DNA of 64,000 bases from Tomitella fengzijianii (GCF_007559025.1 NZ_CP041765.1:492679-556678); one strand, 5' to 3'. Positions 8,147 to 17,214 are shown, numbered from the stretch's first letter. Notes: generated from the letters alone by a model not told the origin. Made by a program: numbers and translations.

Positions 8147-9643
8147 TCAGAGCTGCCAGCCGTGCACCGGTGTGCCCTCGTCCATCAGAGTGAGATAGTC
8201 GGCCAACATCCCGGCCAGGGCCGCGGGGCGGTCCTGGCCCGCCCGTTCCCGTTCCGCGACGGCGCTGCGCTGCCAGTCGGCGCCGGTGCGTCCGGCCAGG
8301 CACCGCGCCTCGATGATCCCCAGGTATTTGTCGCGCACCTCCGCGGCCACGCCGTAGGCGGCGAGGCCCGCGTGCGCCATCGGCAGCAGGCGGCGCAGTA
8401 CGAGCTCCTGCGGGCTGACCCAGCCGACCTCCGGCCAGTACAGGCGGGCGGTGAACCCGCTGCGCGCCGCCGACTCGAGGTTCTCGCGTGCGGCGTCGAA
8501 CGACATCTGCGACCACAGCGGCCGGTCGGCGTCCACGAGTGCGCGGACGGTGCCGTAGAAGAACAGCGCGTCCGCGATGGTGTCGACGACGGTGGGGCCC
8601 GCCGGCAGCACCCGGTTCTCCAGGCGGATGTGGTGGCCGCCGTCGGTGGTGTCGTAGATCGGCCGGTTCCAGCGGTAGATGGTGCCGTTGTGCATCCGCA
8701 GCTCGGTGAGCGCCGGATCGCCGCCGGCGTCGAGCACTGCCAGCGGGTCCTCGTCGCTGACGATGGGCAGCAGGGACGGGAAGTACCGGGAGTTCTCCTC
8801 GAACAGGTCGAAGATGGAGGTGATCCAGCGTTCGCCGAACCACACCCGCGGCCGCACGCCCTGGTTGACCAGTTCCTGCGGCCGGGTGTCGGTGGCCTGC
8901 TGGAACAGCGGCAGCCGCGTCTCGTGCCACAGGGCCTTGCCGATGAGGAACGGCGAGTTGGCGGCCAGCGACACCTGCACTCCCGCTATGGCCTGGGCGG
9001 CGTTCCAGTGCGCCGCGAACTCGTCGGGACCCACCTGCAAGTGCAGTTGCAGGGACGTGCACGCGGCCTCGGGCAGGATCGAGTCGAACACGGTCTCCAG
9101 GCGCTCGGGTGCGGCCGCGCCGGGCAGCGCGGTGCCGACGATGCGCAGTTCGATGTCCTCGCCCCGCGTCTCCAGCATCCGGTTGTTGAGCAGCGAGTAG
9201 CGCGGGTTGGCGGAGATCGACTGGGCGGTGAGGTCCTCGGCCCGCAGGGTGGGGAGTATGCCCACCATGGCCAGGCGGTTGCCGGAACGGGCGGCCCGGG
9301 CGTCGGCGGAGTTCAGCGAGGCGCGCAGCGACTCCTCCAGCTCGAAGACGTTCCGGTCGCGCAGCCGGTGCGGCGGGACGTTGATCTCGATGTTGAACCG
9401 GCCCAGCTCGGTCTGGAAGGCGTCGTCCGCGATGGCCTCGAGGACCTCGCCGTTGGCCATCGCAGGGCGCATCGACCCGTCCACCAGGTTGAGCTCCACC
9501 TCCATGCCGATGTGCGGCTCGGACAGCTCGAACTGGTCGTCGGCCAGCATGCGGGCCATCGCGTCGAGGCACAGCTGCACCTTGTCCCGGAAGGCCCGGC
9601 GGTCCTGCCGGGTGAAGACGCGGTGCTCGACGTCGTCGCCCAT
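8147..9643 (-). CDS. Glutamate-cysteine ligase-like carboxylate-amine ligase
   Basis: A 498-residue protein of the GCS2/YbdK-like ligase group. Near the N-terminus it has GMEVELNLVD (the acidic metal-binding strand of the ATP-dependent ligase fold), then RFNIEINVPP, and further on SLAANSPFLIGK and IRLENRVLPAGPTV, all typical of these enzymes. They join an amino acid carboxylate to an amine using ATP, often glutamate to cysteine. Mycobacteriales make mycothiol rather than glutathione, and ergothioneine uses a different gamma-glutamylcysteine ligase, so the product here is uncertain. The ATG at 9643 is preceded by AAGGGG; the open frame extends upstream without family similarity. Confidence 0.85.
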   Translation of the reverse strand: MGDDVEHRVFTRQDRRAFRDKVQLCLDAMARMLADDQFELSEPHIGMEVELNLVDGSMRPAMANGEVLEAIADDAFQTELGRFNIEINVPPHRLRDRNVFELEESLRASLNSADARAARSGNRLAMVGILPTLRAEDLTAQSISANPRYSLLNNRMLETRGEDIELRIVGTALPGAAAPERLETVFDSILPEAACTSLQLHLQVGPDEFAAHWNAAQAIAGVQVSLAANSPFLIGKALWHETRLPLFQQATDTRPQELVNQGVRPRVWFGERWITSIFDLFEENSRYFPSLLPIVSDEDPLAVLDAGGDPALTELRMHNGTIYRWNRPIYDTTDGGHHIRLENRVLPAGPTVVDTIADALFFYGTVRALVDADRPLWSQMSFDAARENLESAARSGFTARLYWPEVGWVSPQELVLRRLLPMAHAGLAAYGVAAEVRDKYLGIIEARCLAGRTGADWQRSAVAERERAGQDRPAALAGMLADYLTLMDEGTPVHGWQL

Positions 9644-9681
9644 GACCGCCCCTTCCGTGCCGGTGCCAGTGCCGACCCTGC

Positions 9682-10689
9682 CTACGGTGCCTCCACACTG
9701 GCACGGTCGGCGTCGCAGCGCAGCAGGATCTTGCCGAAAACCCCGCCCGATTCGAGGAGACGATGCGCCTCCGCCGCGTCGGCCATGGGGACGGTGGCGT
9801 GTACGACGGTGCGGACCCGGCCGTCGGCGTACATCGGCAGCACATGCTCGGTGACCTCGCGGACGATGTCGGCCTTGCCGCCGGGTCCGTCCAGCGGCCG
9901 CCCGCGCAGTCCCATCGCGGTGACGCGGGCGCGTTTGGCGAGCATCGCACCGATCGGCAGCTCCCCGGTGGCGCCGCCCTGCATGCCGATGATCGTCAGC
10001 CAGCCGTCGGGGGCCAGCGCGTCCAGGTTCTTCCGCAGGTACTTCGCGCCCATATTGTCGAGGATCACGTCCGCGCCGCCCACCTCGCGCAGCGCCGCGA
10101 CGAAGTCGGCGGTGCGATGGTCGACGGCGATGGCGGCGCCGAGCTCGCGGCAGCGGGCCAGCCTGTCCGGCGACCCTGCGGTGGTGGCCACAGTGGCGCC
10201 CAAGGCCGAGGCCACCTGGATGGCGTGGGTGCCGATGCCGCCGGATCCGCCGTGCACCAGCAGCGTCCGACCAGCCGTCAGGCCGGCGCGCATCACCACG
10301 TTGGACCAGACGGTGCAGGCGACCTCCGGGATGCCGGCCGCGTCGACCAGCCCGACGCCGTCGGGCACCGGCATGAGCTGGGTGGTGGGCACCACGACGC
10401 GCTCGGCATAGCCGCCGCCCGCCAGCAGCGCGCACACCCGCTGTCCGGGCTCCCATCCGGTCACCCCGGCGCCCAGCTCGGCGATCGTGCCCGAGCATTC
10501 GAGACCCGGTACGTCGGACACGCCGTCCGGCGGCGGATAGTGGCCTTGCCGCTGCAACAGGTCGGCGCGGTTGACCGCGGACGCCGCGACGTCGACGAGG
10601 ACCTCGCCGTGGCCGGGGACGGGATCCGGCACCTGCGCCCACCGCATCGCGTCCGGACCGCCGAAGGAGGGAAGCGTGATCGCGTACAT
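9682..10689 (-). CDS. NAD(P)H-quinone oxidoreductase, zinc-free MDR family
   Basis: A 335-residue medium-chain reductase/dehydrogenase of the quinone oxidoreductase group. It begins MYAITLPSFGGPDAM, has NRADLLQRQGHYPPP, the cofactor motif LLVHGGSGGIGTHAIQ and the tail ESGGVFGKILL. The zinc-binding cysteines of alcohol dehydrogenases are absent, as is normal here. It likely reduces quinones or enones with NADPH. It matches M. tuberculosis Rv3777 in type and neighbourhood. It is 38 bases from the ligase gene on the same strand, so the two are probably co-transcribed. Confidence 0.9.
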   Translation of the reverse strand: MYAITLPSFGGPDAMRWAQVPDPVPGHGEVLVDVAASAVNRADLLQRQGHYPPPDGVSDVPGLECSGTIAELGAGVTGWEPGQRVCALLAGGGYAERVVVPTTQLMPVPDGVGLVDAAGIPEVACTVWSNVVMRAGLTAGRTLLVHGGSGGIGTHAIQVASALGATVATTAGSPDRLARCRELGAAIAVDHRTADFVAALREVGGADVILDNMGAKYLRKNLDALAPDGWLTIIGMQGGATGELPIGAMLAKRARVTAMGLRGRPLDGPGGKADIVREVTEHVLPMYADGRVRTVVHATVPMADAAEAHRLLESGGVFGKILLRCDADRASVEAP

Positions 10690-10781
10690 CCCTCGACGGT
10701 AGCGCCGGTGGGGCTGCGTGCGGGTGTTCCGGACCCGGTAGGCTTCGGGGCGCTGCGGGCGGCGCCGGCTGTCGGCAGCGG

Positions 10782-10866
10782 GGAAGCGTGGCAGAGCGGC
10801 CGAATGCACTCGCCTTGAAAGCGAGCGTCCTTAACCGGACCGGGGGTTCAAATCCCTCCGCTTCCG
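10782..10866 (+). tRNA. tRNA-Ser (anticodon UGA)
   Basis: An 85-base class II tRNA. The acceptor stem pairs GGAAGCG (10782-10788) with CGCTTCC, the anticodon loop is CTTGAAA giving UGA, there is a long variable arm, and the T loop is TTCAAAT. CCA is not encoded. Confidence 0.96.
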
Positions 10867-10975
10867 CAGTGCAGTGGGCCGCGGCCCGCGCACCGTGTGT
10901 ACACGCCGAGCGCTGATTCCCGGGCGGTCCTGCGTAACGGGTGCGCGGCTTGCCAGTGAACCGGGGCGCCGCGGT

Positions 10976-10981
10976 TACCCT
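10976..10981 (+). promoter_or_regulatory. Candidate -10 element of the alpha/beta hydrolase gene
   Basis: TACCCT ends seven bases before the GTG at 10989, a spacing that supports this GTG as a leaderless start over the earlier GTG at 10941. Confidence 0.4.
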
Positions 10982-10988
10982 GGTCGGC

Positions 10989-11963
10989 GTGGCGGCGATG
11001 GCGAGCAGGCGACCGGATTCCCAGTGGCGATTCGCCGGTTCCGACGGCATCCACCGGCTGCACGTGGACCAATGGGATCCGCCCGCGGAGCCCCGGGGCG
11101 TCGTGCAGATCGTGCACGGGATGGCAGACCGGATCGCGCGGTACGGGGAACTCGCGGCACAACTCACCGCGGGCGGCTACGCGGTGATCGGCGCGGACCT
11201 GCTCGGCCACGGTGAGACGGCGCTGGGGCCGGGTGAACTGGGTTTCTTCGCGGCCGAAGGCGGGTGGGAGACGGCCGCGCGCGATGTGCGAGAACTGCGC
11301 AGGATCGGCGCGCGGCGCTTCCCGGGGATCCCGTACTTCCTGCTGGGCCACAGCATGGGGTCGATGCTGGTGCGCCAGCATCTGGACGACCATCCGGCGG
11401 GGGCCGACGCCGTGGACGGCGCGATCCTGTCCGGCACCACGTACATGAACAAGCCGATGGCGGCGGCCGGCATCGCGGGTCTCACGGTCTCGATGCGCGT
11501 GCGGGGCCGCCGGGGGAGCCGCGCCGTCAGCCCGCTGGTGGAGCACCTGGGCGGCCGCCTGGGCAAGAAGTTCGAGCCGCAGCGGACCAGCAGTGATTGG
11601 CTCAGCCGCGACCCGGATTACGTCGACGCCAACCTGGCGGACCCGCTGTGCGGCTTCCCGGCGACGCTCTCGCTCTCCCGCGATCTCATGGTGGGGTGCC
11701 GCAATGTGGGCGGGGTGGCGTCGCTGCACCGGCTGCGCACGCCGGTGCTGTTCGTCTCCGGATCCGAGGACCCGCTCGGCGGCAGGCCTGCGCTGCGGCG
11801 GATCATGCACGAACTCGAGGCGGCGGGCCATCCGGACTTCACCGCGCTGGTGTATCCGGGCGGACGGCACGAGATGTTCGGCGAGGTCAACCGCGACGAG
11901 GTGTTCGACGATGTCGCGGCCTGGCTCGACGCGCGCACGCCCGCCCGCTTCACCGGACGGTGA
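10989..11963 (+). CDS. Alpha/beta hydrolase, monoacylglycerol lipase-like
   Basis: A 324-residue serine hydrolase with the lipase/lysophospholipase layout. The oxyanion-side strand QIVHGMADRIARY is followed by the nucleophile elbow LLGHSMGSM, the catalytic acid in FVSGSEDPLGG and the catalytic His in PGGRHEMFGE. It probably cleaves an ester of a lipid or monoacylglycerol in the cytoplasm. Start codons at 10941 (GTG), 10989 (GTG) and 10998 (ATG) are possible; I choose 10989 because of the TACCCT in front of it. Its 3' end overlaps the convergent 5'-nucleotidase-like gene by 14 bases. Confidence 0.88.
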   Translation: MAAMASRRPDSQWRFAGSDGIHRLHVDQWDPPAEPRGVVQIVHGMADRIARYGELAAQLTAGGYAVIGADLLGHGETALGPGELGFFAAEGGWETAARDVRELRRIGARRFPGIPYFLLGHSMGSMLVRQHLDDHPAGADAVDGAILSGTTYMNKPMAAAGIAGLTVSMRVRGRRGSRAVSPLVEHLGGRLGKKFEPQRTSSDWLSRDPDYVDANLADPLCGFPATLSLSRDLMVGCRNVGGVASLHRLRTPVLFVSGSEDPLGGRPALRRIMHELEAAGHPDFTALVYPGGRHEMFGEVNRDEVFDDVAAWLDARTPARFTGR

Positions 11964-13632
11964 TGCGCCCTCGCTCCGGAGGGGTGAGCGGTGAGTGCTC
12001 GCGCAGGTGGTCGACGAGCGCGTCCGTGTCGAGTGCGCCGGTGGCCGGGTCGGTGCCCTGGGCGAAGGCGCTGAACCCGTCGCCGCCGTCCGCCACGAAC
12101 GCGTTGACGGTGACTCGGACCGGGGCGTCCGCGGGCAGTGCGGCGCCGTGGAGCCGGATGTCGCTGACCCGGTTTCCGAGCGGCGCCGCCGGGTCCACGG
12201 TGTAGGTGAGGCCGGCGGACGGCTGCAGCATGATCCGGGTCCTGCCGTTGCCGTCGGGGTCGTCGCCGCCGCCGGGGCGGAACTGCTGCTCCAGCGCCTC
12301 GTCGAGCTGCGCCCCGGTGAGCGTGAGGGTGCGCAGGCGGTTGCGGAACGGCTGGGCGGAGAACACGTCGGAGTAGGTGATCCGCCCCGCGGGCAGGTCG
12401 GCGCGGATGCCTCCGGGGTTGGTGAGCGCCACCTGCGCGCCCGCGCCGCGGGTGGCGGCGAGCTGGGCGTCGGCGATGACCTCCCCGAGTGTGGATTCGC
12501 CGGCGTCGTCGGCCTTGCGGGTGAGCGCGACCGGGGCCGTGCCCACCGTGCGCCGGCCCTCGGCCGCGGCCATCGTCGTGGCGCGGTCGACGAGGGCGAC
12601 GGCGGCCGGGTCCGGGGAGATGTCGTGGCGGACCACTTGGTTGAAGGCGCTCACCCGGTCGCGCAGCACATCGCCGGTGGCCGCGTCGATGGTCACGTCC
12701 GCGACGGCCACGCCGGTGCCGCCGGGCGTCGCCTGGACCACGGTGCGCGGGCGGTTGTCCGGGTCGAGGAACGTGCAGGTGAACGACTGGGATGAGCCGC
12801 CGGTGAAGATGATGTCCACCGCGGGCGAGGCGTTGTCGACGATGGGCCGTGCCGGGCCGGTCGCGCTGGCGCAGCCGTCGGCGGTGTCCGCCGCAACCTC
12901 GAGATCCTCGTGCATGAGCAGCACGATGGTGCGCACGCCCAGGAACTGCAGCAGGTCCGCCGTGCGGTTCACGGTCTCCAGCGGGTCGGCCACGGTGACG
13001 TCGGCGACTCCGGCCGGGGCGACGCGGGTCGCGAGATCCTGCTGGCTGATGGCGATGGTGCCGACGGGCGTGGAACCCGCGTAGCTCACGCCGAACGGCA
13101 GCGTTGCGGGCAGGCCGTCCTTGAGCTTGAGGTTGGAGCCGATCATGGGGAACGAGGCGCCGGAGAACTGCGGTGTGAACCGGCATCCGTCGACGGGATG
13201 GCACCCGCCCAGCTGCAGACGGCGCAGCTCCGTCAGTCCGTGGTCGAGGTCGTGGTTGCCGATCGCGGACGCGGTGAGCCCCTGGGAACTGAGGAACTCG
13301 ATCGACGGCTCGTCGTGGAAGTAGGCCGATTCGAAGGGGGTGTCCCCCACGTTGTCGCCGGTGGAGAAGAGCAACGACGAGTCCGCCGCACCGCGGAGCT
13401 GGTCCAGGTAGGCGGAGAGGTATCCGGCGCCGCCCGTGTCCCCCGGCGCGCGGAGATTGCCCTCGAAGCCGTTGATGGCCATCATCCGGACCTCGGTGCG
13501 ACCCGCGGGGGCGGCGCCGGCAGCGGGAATGACCGCGGCGGGTGCGACGACGGACGCGGCGAAGGCCAGCATGGCGGCGGCAGCGGCGCGTAGCGGACGA
13601 CCGATGCGCCTGCGCTCGTCGCCTGCCGTCAC
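11950..13632 (-). CDS. Secreted 5'-nucleotidase/UDP-sugar hydrolase-like protein with altered metal site
   Basis: A 560-residue protein with a cleavable signal peptide (hydrophobic stretch about residues 17-41, ending AAGAAPA), an N-terminal metallophosphatase domain and a C-terminal 5'-nucleotidase domain (NPGGIRADLPAG, FRNRLRTLTLTGAQL, VNAFVADGGDGF). Some metal-site motifs are normal: FSTGDNVGD, GNHDLDHG and LLMHED. Others are not: the first motif NDxHG reads NGFEG (residues 54-58), and the GHSQ motif reads GSSQ. So three expected ligands (Asp, His, His) are replaced by Gly, Glu and Ser. The GTG start has GGGAG in front. It may be an inactive or differently metallated exoenzyme. Confidence 0.85.
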   Translation of the reverse strand: MTAGDERRRIGRPLRAAAAAMLAFAASVVAPAAVIPAAGAAPAGRTEVRMMAINGFEGNLRAPGDTGGAGYLSAYLDQLRGAADSSLLFSTGDNVGDTPFESAYFHDEPSIEFLSSQGLTASAIGNHDLDHGLTELRRLQLGGCHPVDGCRFTPQFSGASFPMIGSNLKLKDGLPATLPFGVSYAGSTPVGTIAISQQDLATRVAPAGVADVTVADPLETVNRTADLLQFLGVRTIVLLMHEDLEVAADTADGCASATGPARPIVDNASPAVDIIFTGGSSQSFTCTFLDPDNRPRTVVQATPGGTGVAVADVTIDAATGDVLRDRVSAFNQVVRHDISPDPAAVALVDRATTMAAAEGRRTVGTAPVALTRKADDAGESTLGEVIADAQLAATRGAGAQVALTNPGGIRADLPAGRITYSDVFSAQPFRNRLRTLTLTGAQLDEALEQQFRPGGGDDPDGNGRTRIMLQPSAGLTYTVDPAAPLGNRVSDIRLHGAALPADAPVRVTVNAFVADGGDGFSAFAQGTDPATGALDTDALVDHLREHSPLTPPERGRITVR

Positions 13633-13882
13633 GTTGCTCCCGTTCTTGTGCGATTCCCGATCGTCCCGTGGGCCACGATGCGCGTCTGCAGCGGTTCGCC
13701 GGGTTGCGCCGGCATGGCTGTGCGCGGGGCACGCTCCGGGCGGACCTCAACCACCATGCACCGTCGAGGTCACGATCCGGTCACCGATCGTACGTCTGCA
13801 GAACACGTTTCGGTCTCGTTTTTCGGGGGCGATGAATCACCGCTGGTGCGGCGCGGGGCGGCGGTTCCCCGCCGCCGGTTAT

Positions 13883-15016
13883 TCACACCCCGGCGATGCG
13901 CAGCGCCTCGGCCCCGGTGGCGAAGGCGAGGAAGGCGTCGTTCTCCTCCGGGGTGCCCACGGTGATGCGCACCCCGTCGTCTCCGTAGGGGCGGATGATG
14001 ACCTGGGCGTCGGCGCTGCGGTCCGCGTACTCGGCGGAGCGGGCCCCCAGCGGCAGCCACAGGAAGTTCGCAGCACTCGGGGCGACGCGGTAGCCGGCGT
14101 CCGTGAGGGCGGCGGCCATCCGCGCACGCTCTGCGACGACGGCCTCGGTCCGTTCGAGGAGTTCCTCCTCGGCGTCCAGGCAGGCGACGGCGGCGGCCTG
14201 CGCGAGCGTCGACACGCTGAACGGCACGAATACCTTGCGCAGCGCTCCGATGAGGGAGGTGTGCCCGATCCCATAGCCGACCCGCACTCCCGCGAGCCCG
14301 TAGGCCTTGGAGAACGTGCGCAGGACGATCACGTTGGGGTGCCGGCGCGCGATGGCGAGCGAGTCGGGGACGGCGGCGTCGGGCAGGGCGGGATCCGCCG
14401 CCCGCGGTAGATCCGTGCGCCCGTCGCCGGGCCTGGCGTACTCGATGTAGGCCTCGTCGAGCGCCACCACCACGTGCGGCGGGATCTTCGCGAGGAACTC
14501 CTCGATCGCCTGGGCGCCCACGAACGTCCCGGTGGGGTTGTTGGGGTTGCAGACGAACACCACCCGCGTCCGGTCGGTGACCGCGGCGGCCATCGCGTCG
14601 AGGTCGTGCGCATCGTCGGCGTCGAGCGGGACCGGTACCGGCGAGGCCAGCGCCACCTGCGTGACGATGGGGTACGCCTCGAACGAGCGCCATGCGAAGA
14701 CGACCTCGTCGCCGGGGTCGCAGGTGGCCTGCACGAGCTGCTGGCACAGGCTGACCGAGCCGCAGCCCACCGCGACGTTCTCGGGGAGCACCCCCGCCCG
14801 TGCCGCCAGCCGGGCCGTCAGCGCGGCGGCGCCGCTGTCGGGGTAGCGGTTCGCGGTGGCGGCGGCGTCGGCGATCGCCCGCGCCACGCTGGGCAGCGGC
14901 CCCGCGGTGGTCTCGTTGCTCGCCAGCTTGACCGCGCCCGGAACCGTTCTGCCGGGGACGTAGGGGGGCAGCGCGTCGAGGTCGGGGCGGGTGCGGGGCA
15001 GTGCCGGTTCAGTCAC
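13883..15016 (-). CDS. hisC2: Histidinol-phosphate/aromatic aminotransferase (HisC2 type)
   Basis: A 377-residue class I/II PLP aminotransferase. It shows LASNET, YPDSGAAALTARLA, the cofactor-binding FVCNPNNPTG, the Asp-Ala-Tyr motif ALDEAYIEY, the Schiff-base lysine in TFSKAYGLAG and the substrate-binding Arg in GVRITVGTPEEN. The family converts histidinol phosphate or aromatic 2-oxo acids; the M. tuberculosis neighbour Rv3772 (HisC2) prefers aromatic substrates, which may hold here. The GTG at 15016 has GAGG shortly upstream and starts just before the conserved part; the frame could begin at 15058. An 8-bp GC hairpin at 13857-13876 follows the stop. Confidence 0.9.
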   Translation of the reverse strand: MTEPALPRTRPDLDALPPYVPGRTVPGAVKLASNETTAGPLPSVARAIADAAATANRYPDSGAAALTARLAARAGVLPENVAVGCGSVSLCQQLVQATCDPGDEVVFAWRSFEAYPIVTQVALASPVPVPLDADDAHDLDAMAAAVTDRTRVVFVCNPNNPTGTFVGAQAIEEFLAKIPPHVVVALDEAYIEYARPGDGRTDLPRAADPALPDAAVPDSLAIARRHPNVIVLRTFSKAYGLAGVRVGYGIGHTSLIGALRKVFVPFSVSTLAQAAAVACLDAEEELLERTEAVVAERARMAAALTDAGYRVAPSAANFLWLPLGARSAEYADRSADAQVIIRPYGDDGVRITVGTPEENDAFLAFATGAEALRIAGV

Positions 15017-15161
15017 GACCTCAGTATGTCCGACGGTGCACCGCCGCCGGTCCACCACGCCACCTGGGGATGGCTACCCGGGCGTTTTGCCAAGCGTCGG
15101 ACGTGCTGTGTAGGCTCTCGTGCTGGTGGCCCTGCGGTCACTGTGGGGCTTGCGGGCCTCA

Positions 15162-15249
15162 GGAGGCGTGCCAGAGCGGCCGAATGGGACTCACTGCTAA
15201 TGAGTTGTCCTCTAACCGGGGACCGGAGGTTCAAATCCTCTCGCCTCCG
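15162..15249 (+). tRNA. tRNA-Ser (anticodon GCU)
   Basis: An 88-base class II tRNA. GGAGGCG pairs with CGCCTCC, the anticodon loop is CTGCTAA giving GCU (reads AGY), a long variable arm is present, and the T loop is TTCAAAT. Confidence 0.96.
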
Positions 15250-15351
15250 CGGGGCCGGTTTCGACGCCGGCCACCGGCTGGGCTATAGTTCTTCACGGAA
15301 CTTCGGTTCGGCTTCGTGCAGGGTTACACCTGTACGGCCACAACAGAATAC

Positions 15352-15424
15352 GCGCCCGTAGCTCAACGGATAGAGCATCTGACTACGGATCAGAAGGTTA
15401 GGGGTTCGAATCCCTTCGGGCGCA
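15352..15424 (+). tRNA. tRNA-Arg (anticodon ACG)
   Basis: A 73-base tRNA. GCGCCCG pairs with CGGGCGC, the anticodon stem is TCTGA/TCAGA and the loop CTACGGA gives ACG. The A34 of this tRNA is the substrate of TadA, whose gene lies 5.5 kb downstream. Confidence 0.97.
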
Positions 15425-15432
15425 CATCATGC

Positions 15433-15464
15433 GAGACCCCCGGTCCTGACGGATCGGGGGTCTC
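15433..15464 (+). terminator. Terminator after the tRNA-Ser/tRNA-Arg pair
   Basis: Bases 15433-15442 (GAGACCCCCG) pair perfectly with 15455-15464 across a 12-base loop, eight bases after tRNA-Arg. A T-rich tail is weak. Confidence 0.65.
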
Positions 15465-15627
15465 GTCGTGCACCGGCCGACCCGATGCACCGGCCGCCCC
15501 GTGCGCACACGGGGACGGCCGGGCGGACTACGGAGTCCAGATGTCGTCGCCCATGCCTCCGGAGATCTGGAGTGTACCGTGCGGCGCGGCGGCTGGATCG
15601 TGTCCGGGCGCCGGGGCGGCCGCGCAG

Positions 15628-16293
15628 CTACCTCGGCCGCGTATCGAGCAGTGAGGCGAAGACCACGATGTTGTCCTCGTAGTTGCGGCTCTGCGCGTCG
15701 AAGGCCCCGCCGCACGTGATCAGGCGCAGCTCCGGGTCCTCGGTGTTGCCGTACACGCGGAGCGTCGGGAACTCCGCCTTGGCGAACCGCCGCACCTCCG
15801 TGACGCCGAAGACCGCCACGGTGCCGTCGGCGCGGGCGATGTCCACCGTGTCGCCGGGCCGCAGCGCACCGAGGTCGAAGAACACCCCTTCGCCCTGTTC
15901 GGCCGAGTCGACGTGCCCGACGATGACGGCGGGCCCGGTCGCGCCCGGCGCGGGCGAGAGCGTGTCCCATCCCGGCACGTCCACCCGGTCGAGAGGCGGC
16001 ACCTGCACGGTGCCGTCGGGGTTCCGCCCCAGCCGCATCAGCGTGTGGTGCACGCCGATGGCCGGCACGTCGATGGCGACGGGATCGGCCACCGGAACCG
16101 GAGAGGCGGGTGCCGGAGACGCCGGTGCCGCCGGGGCGGGGGAGGCGCCGGGCTCGGGTGCGGCCGCCGCCGGCGGTTGCGGCGGCGTCTCCTGCAGCGT
16201 CAACCCGGCGACGACGGCCCCGATCCCGACGAGCGCGAGGACGACGGCGGCGACCGCCGCCAACCGCCGCCGTCCTGCGCGTCGTTCCGTCAC
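15628..16293 (-). CDS. srtF: Class F-type sortase
   Basis: A 221-residue membrane-anchored transpeptidase. One hydrophobic helix (about residues 10-31) is followed by a Pro/Ala linker and a sortase beta-barrel. The catalytic residues are visible: His in GHVDS, Cys in LITCGG and the Arg in SRNYEDN. Sortases attach surface proteins to the cell wall; class F enzymes are typical of actinobacteria. The gene starts (GTG) seven bases after the stop of a secreted protein with a C-terminal membrane segment, its likely substrate. There is no LPXTG in that partner. Confidence 0.85.
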   Translation of the reverse strand: MTERRAGRRRLAAVAAVVLALVGIGAVVAGLTLQETPPQPPAAAAPEPGASPAPAAPASPAPASPVPVADPVAIDVPAIGVHHTLMRLGRNPDGTVQVPPLDRVDVPGWDTLSPAPGATGPAVIVGHVDSAEQGEGVFFDLGALRPGDTVDIARADGTVAVFGVTEVRRFAKAEFPTLRVYGNTEDPELRLITCGGAFDAQSRNYEDNIVVFASLLDTRPR

Positions 16294-16300
16294 GGCACCG

Positions 16301-17116
16301 TCACCCGCGGTGCGCGCCGTCGCGCCGCCTGCTCACTGCGAGCGCGCCGCCGGCCGCCACGAACGCGGCGCCGCCGAGGCCGAACACCCAGCCGTACTCG
16401 ACGCCGGACGTCGCGCCGCCGCCGGTGTCCACCCCGCCGCCGGGCACCTGGCTCATCTGGGACGCGGTGACGGTCCCGCACAGCGCGGGAGCGGTCGCGG
16501 CCAGGGGCAACTCGGGCACCAGGTTGCTCTTCTCGCCCTGGGCCTGCGGCGAAAGGGTGGCGGGATCGAGCCCGTGCACCACGGCGACGGCGGTGCCGTC
16601 CTTCAGCGCCCCCAGAGTCTCCGGCGAGAGGGTGATGGTCCGCTCATACTTGAAGGCACCGCCGCTGGGCGCCGTCTTGATGTCGGTGGCGGCCTTCGCG
16701 CTGGTGTCCCCGGTGGTGGACAGCGTGGTGTTCACCGCGCCGTAGGCATCCTTGCCCTCGGCGGTGTCCACGATCCCGTCGCCGTTGGCGTCGGCGCTCG
16801 GCGCGGGGCACGTGCCCTGGCCGCCGATGTGGATGTGCTGGACGTGCGGGTACGGCCCGTTCTGGAAGGTGGCCGCGAGCCCCTGGACGTTCTCGGACAC
16901 CCAGGCCTGGTCGCCCTGCACCTTGAGCATCAGCTGCCCCTTGCCGGTGGAACCGTTGAGGGGGTTGAGGATCGCCTGGTAGTACGTGGCGTCGCCGCCG
17001 GCGGGCGGCGTGTCGGCGGCCGCCGTCGCCGGGAGGCCGATCGCCAGGGGGGCGGCCGCCAGCGCCGCCGTCGCGGAGATCCGCAGCGTCCTACGCAGGG
17101 TGTCGTTCGTGTGCAT
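16301..17116 (-). CDS. Secreted cell-surface protein with C-terminal membrane anchor (CHRD-like)
   Basis: A 271-residue exported protein. The signal peptide spans about residues 1-34 (Arg-Arg, then an Ala-rich helix ending PATAAA). The body has the layout of CHRD-type domains (AILNPLNGSTGKGQLML, HVQHIHIGGQG, VVHGLD), with a Cys in each half that could form disulfides. A C-terminal hydrophobic helix is followed by SRRRDGAHRG. Before this helix lies VPGGGVDTGGG, a Gly-rich segment with a TG in the position where a sortase would cut. AGGAG lies seven bases before the ATG at 17116. It forms an operon with the sortase. The biological role is unknown. Confidence 0.75.
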   Translation of the reverse strand: MHTNDTLRRTLRISATAALAAAPLAIGLPATAAADTPPAGGDATYYQAILNPLNGSTGKGQLMLKVQGDQAWVSENVQGLAATFQNGPYPHVQHIHIGGQGTCPAPSADANGDGIVDTAEGKDAYGAVNTTLSTTGDTSAKAATDIKTAPSGGAFKYERTITLSPETLGALKDGTAVAVVHGLDPATLSPQAQGEKSNLVPELPLAATAPALCGTVTASQMSQVPGGGVDTGGGATSGVEYGWVFGLGGAAFVAAGGALAVSRRRDGAHRG

Positions 17117-17208
17117 CGCTATCAACTCCTCACACTGCGGGCGAGAGTTGTTCCCGTCCATCTCGTATGAGGCATTCGATGCGACGAGGATCACGGATCG
17201 GTCGGCGC

Positions 17209-17214
17209 TAGTGT
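17209..17214 (+). promoter_or_regulatory. Candidate -10 element of the DUF488 gene
   Basis: TAGTGT ends six bases before the ATG at 17221, with no ribosome-binding site between, which fits a leaderless transcript. The region is shared with the divergent surface-protein gene. Confidence 0.45.

Noticed and set aside
16301-17116. Standard LPXTG cell-wall anchor in the sortase partner
   Set aside because: No LPXTG, LAXTG or NPXTG is present; only the VPGGGVDTGG segment stands at the right place.
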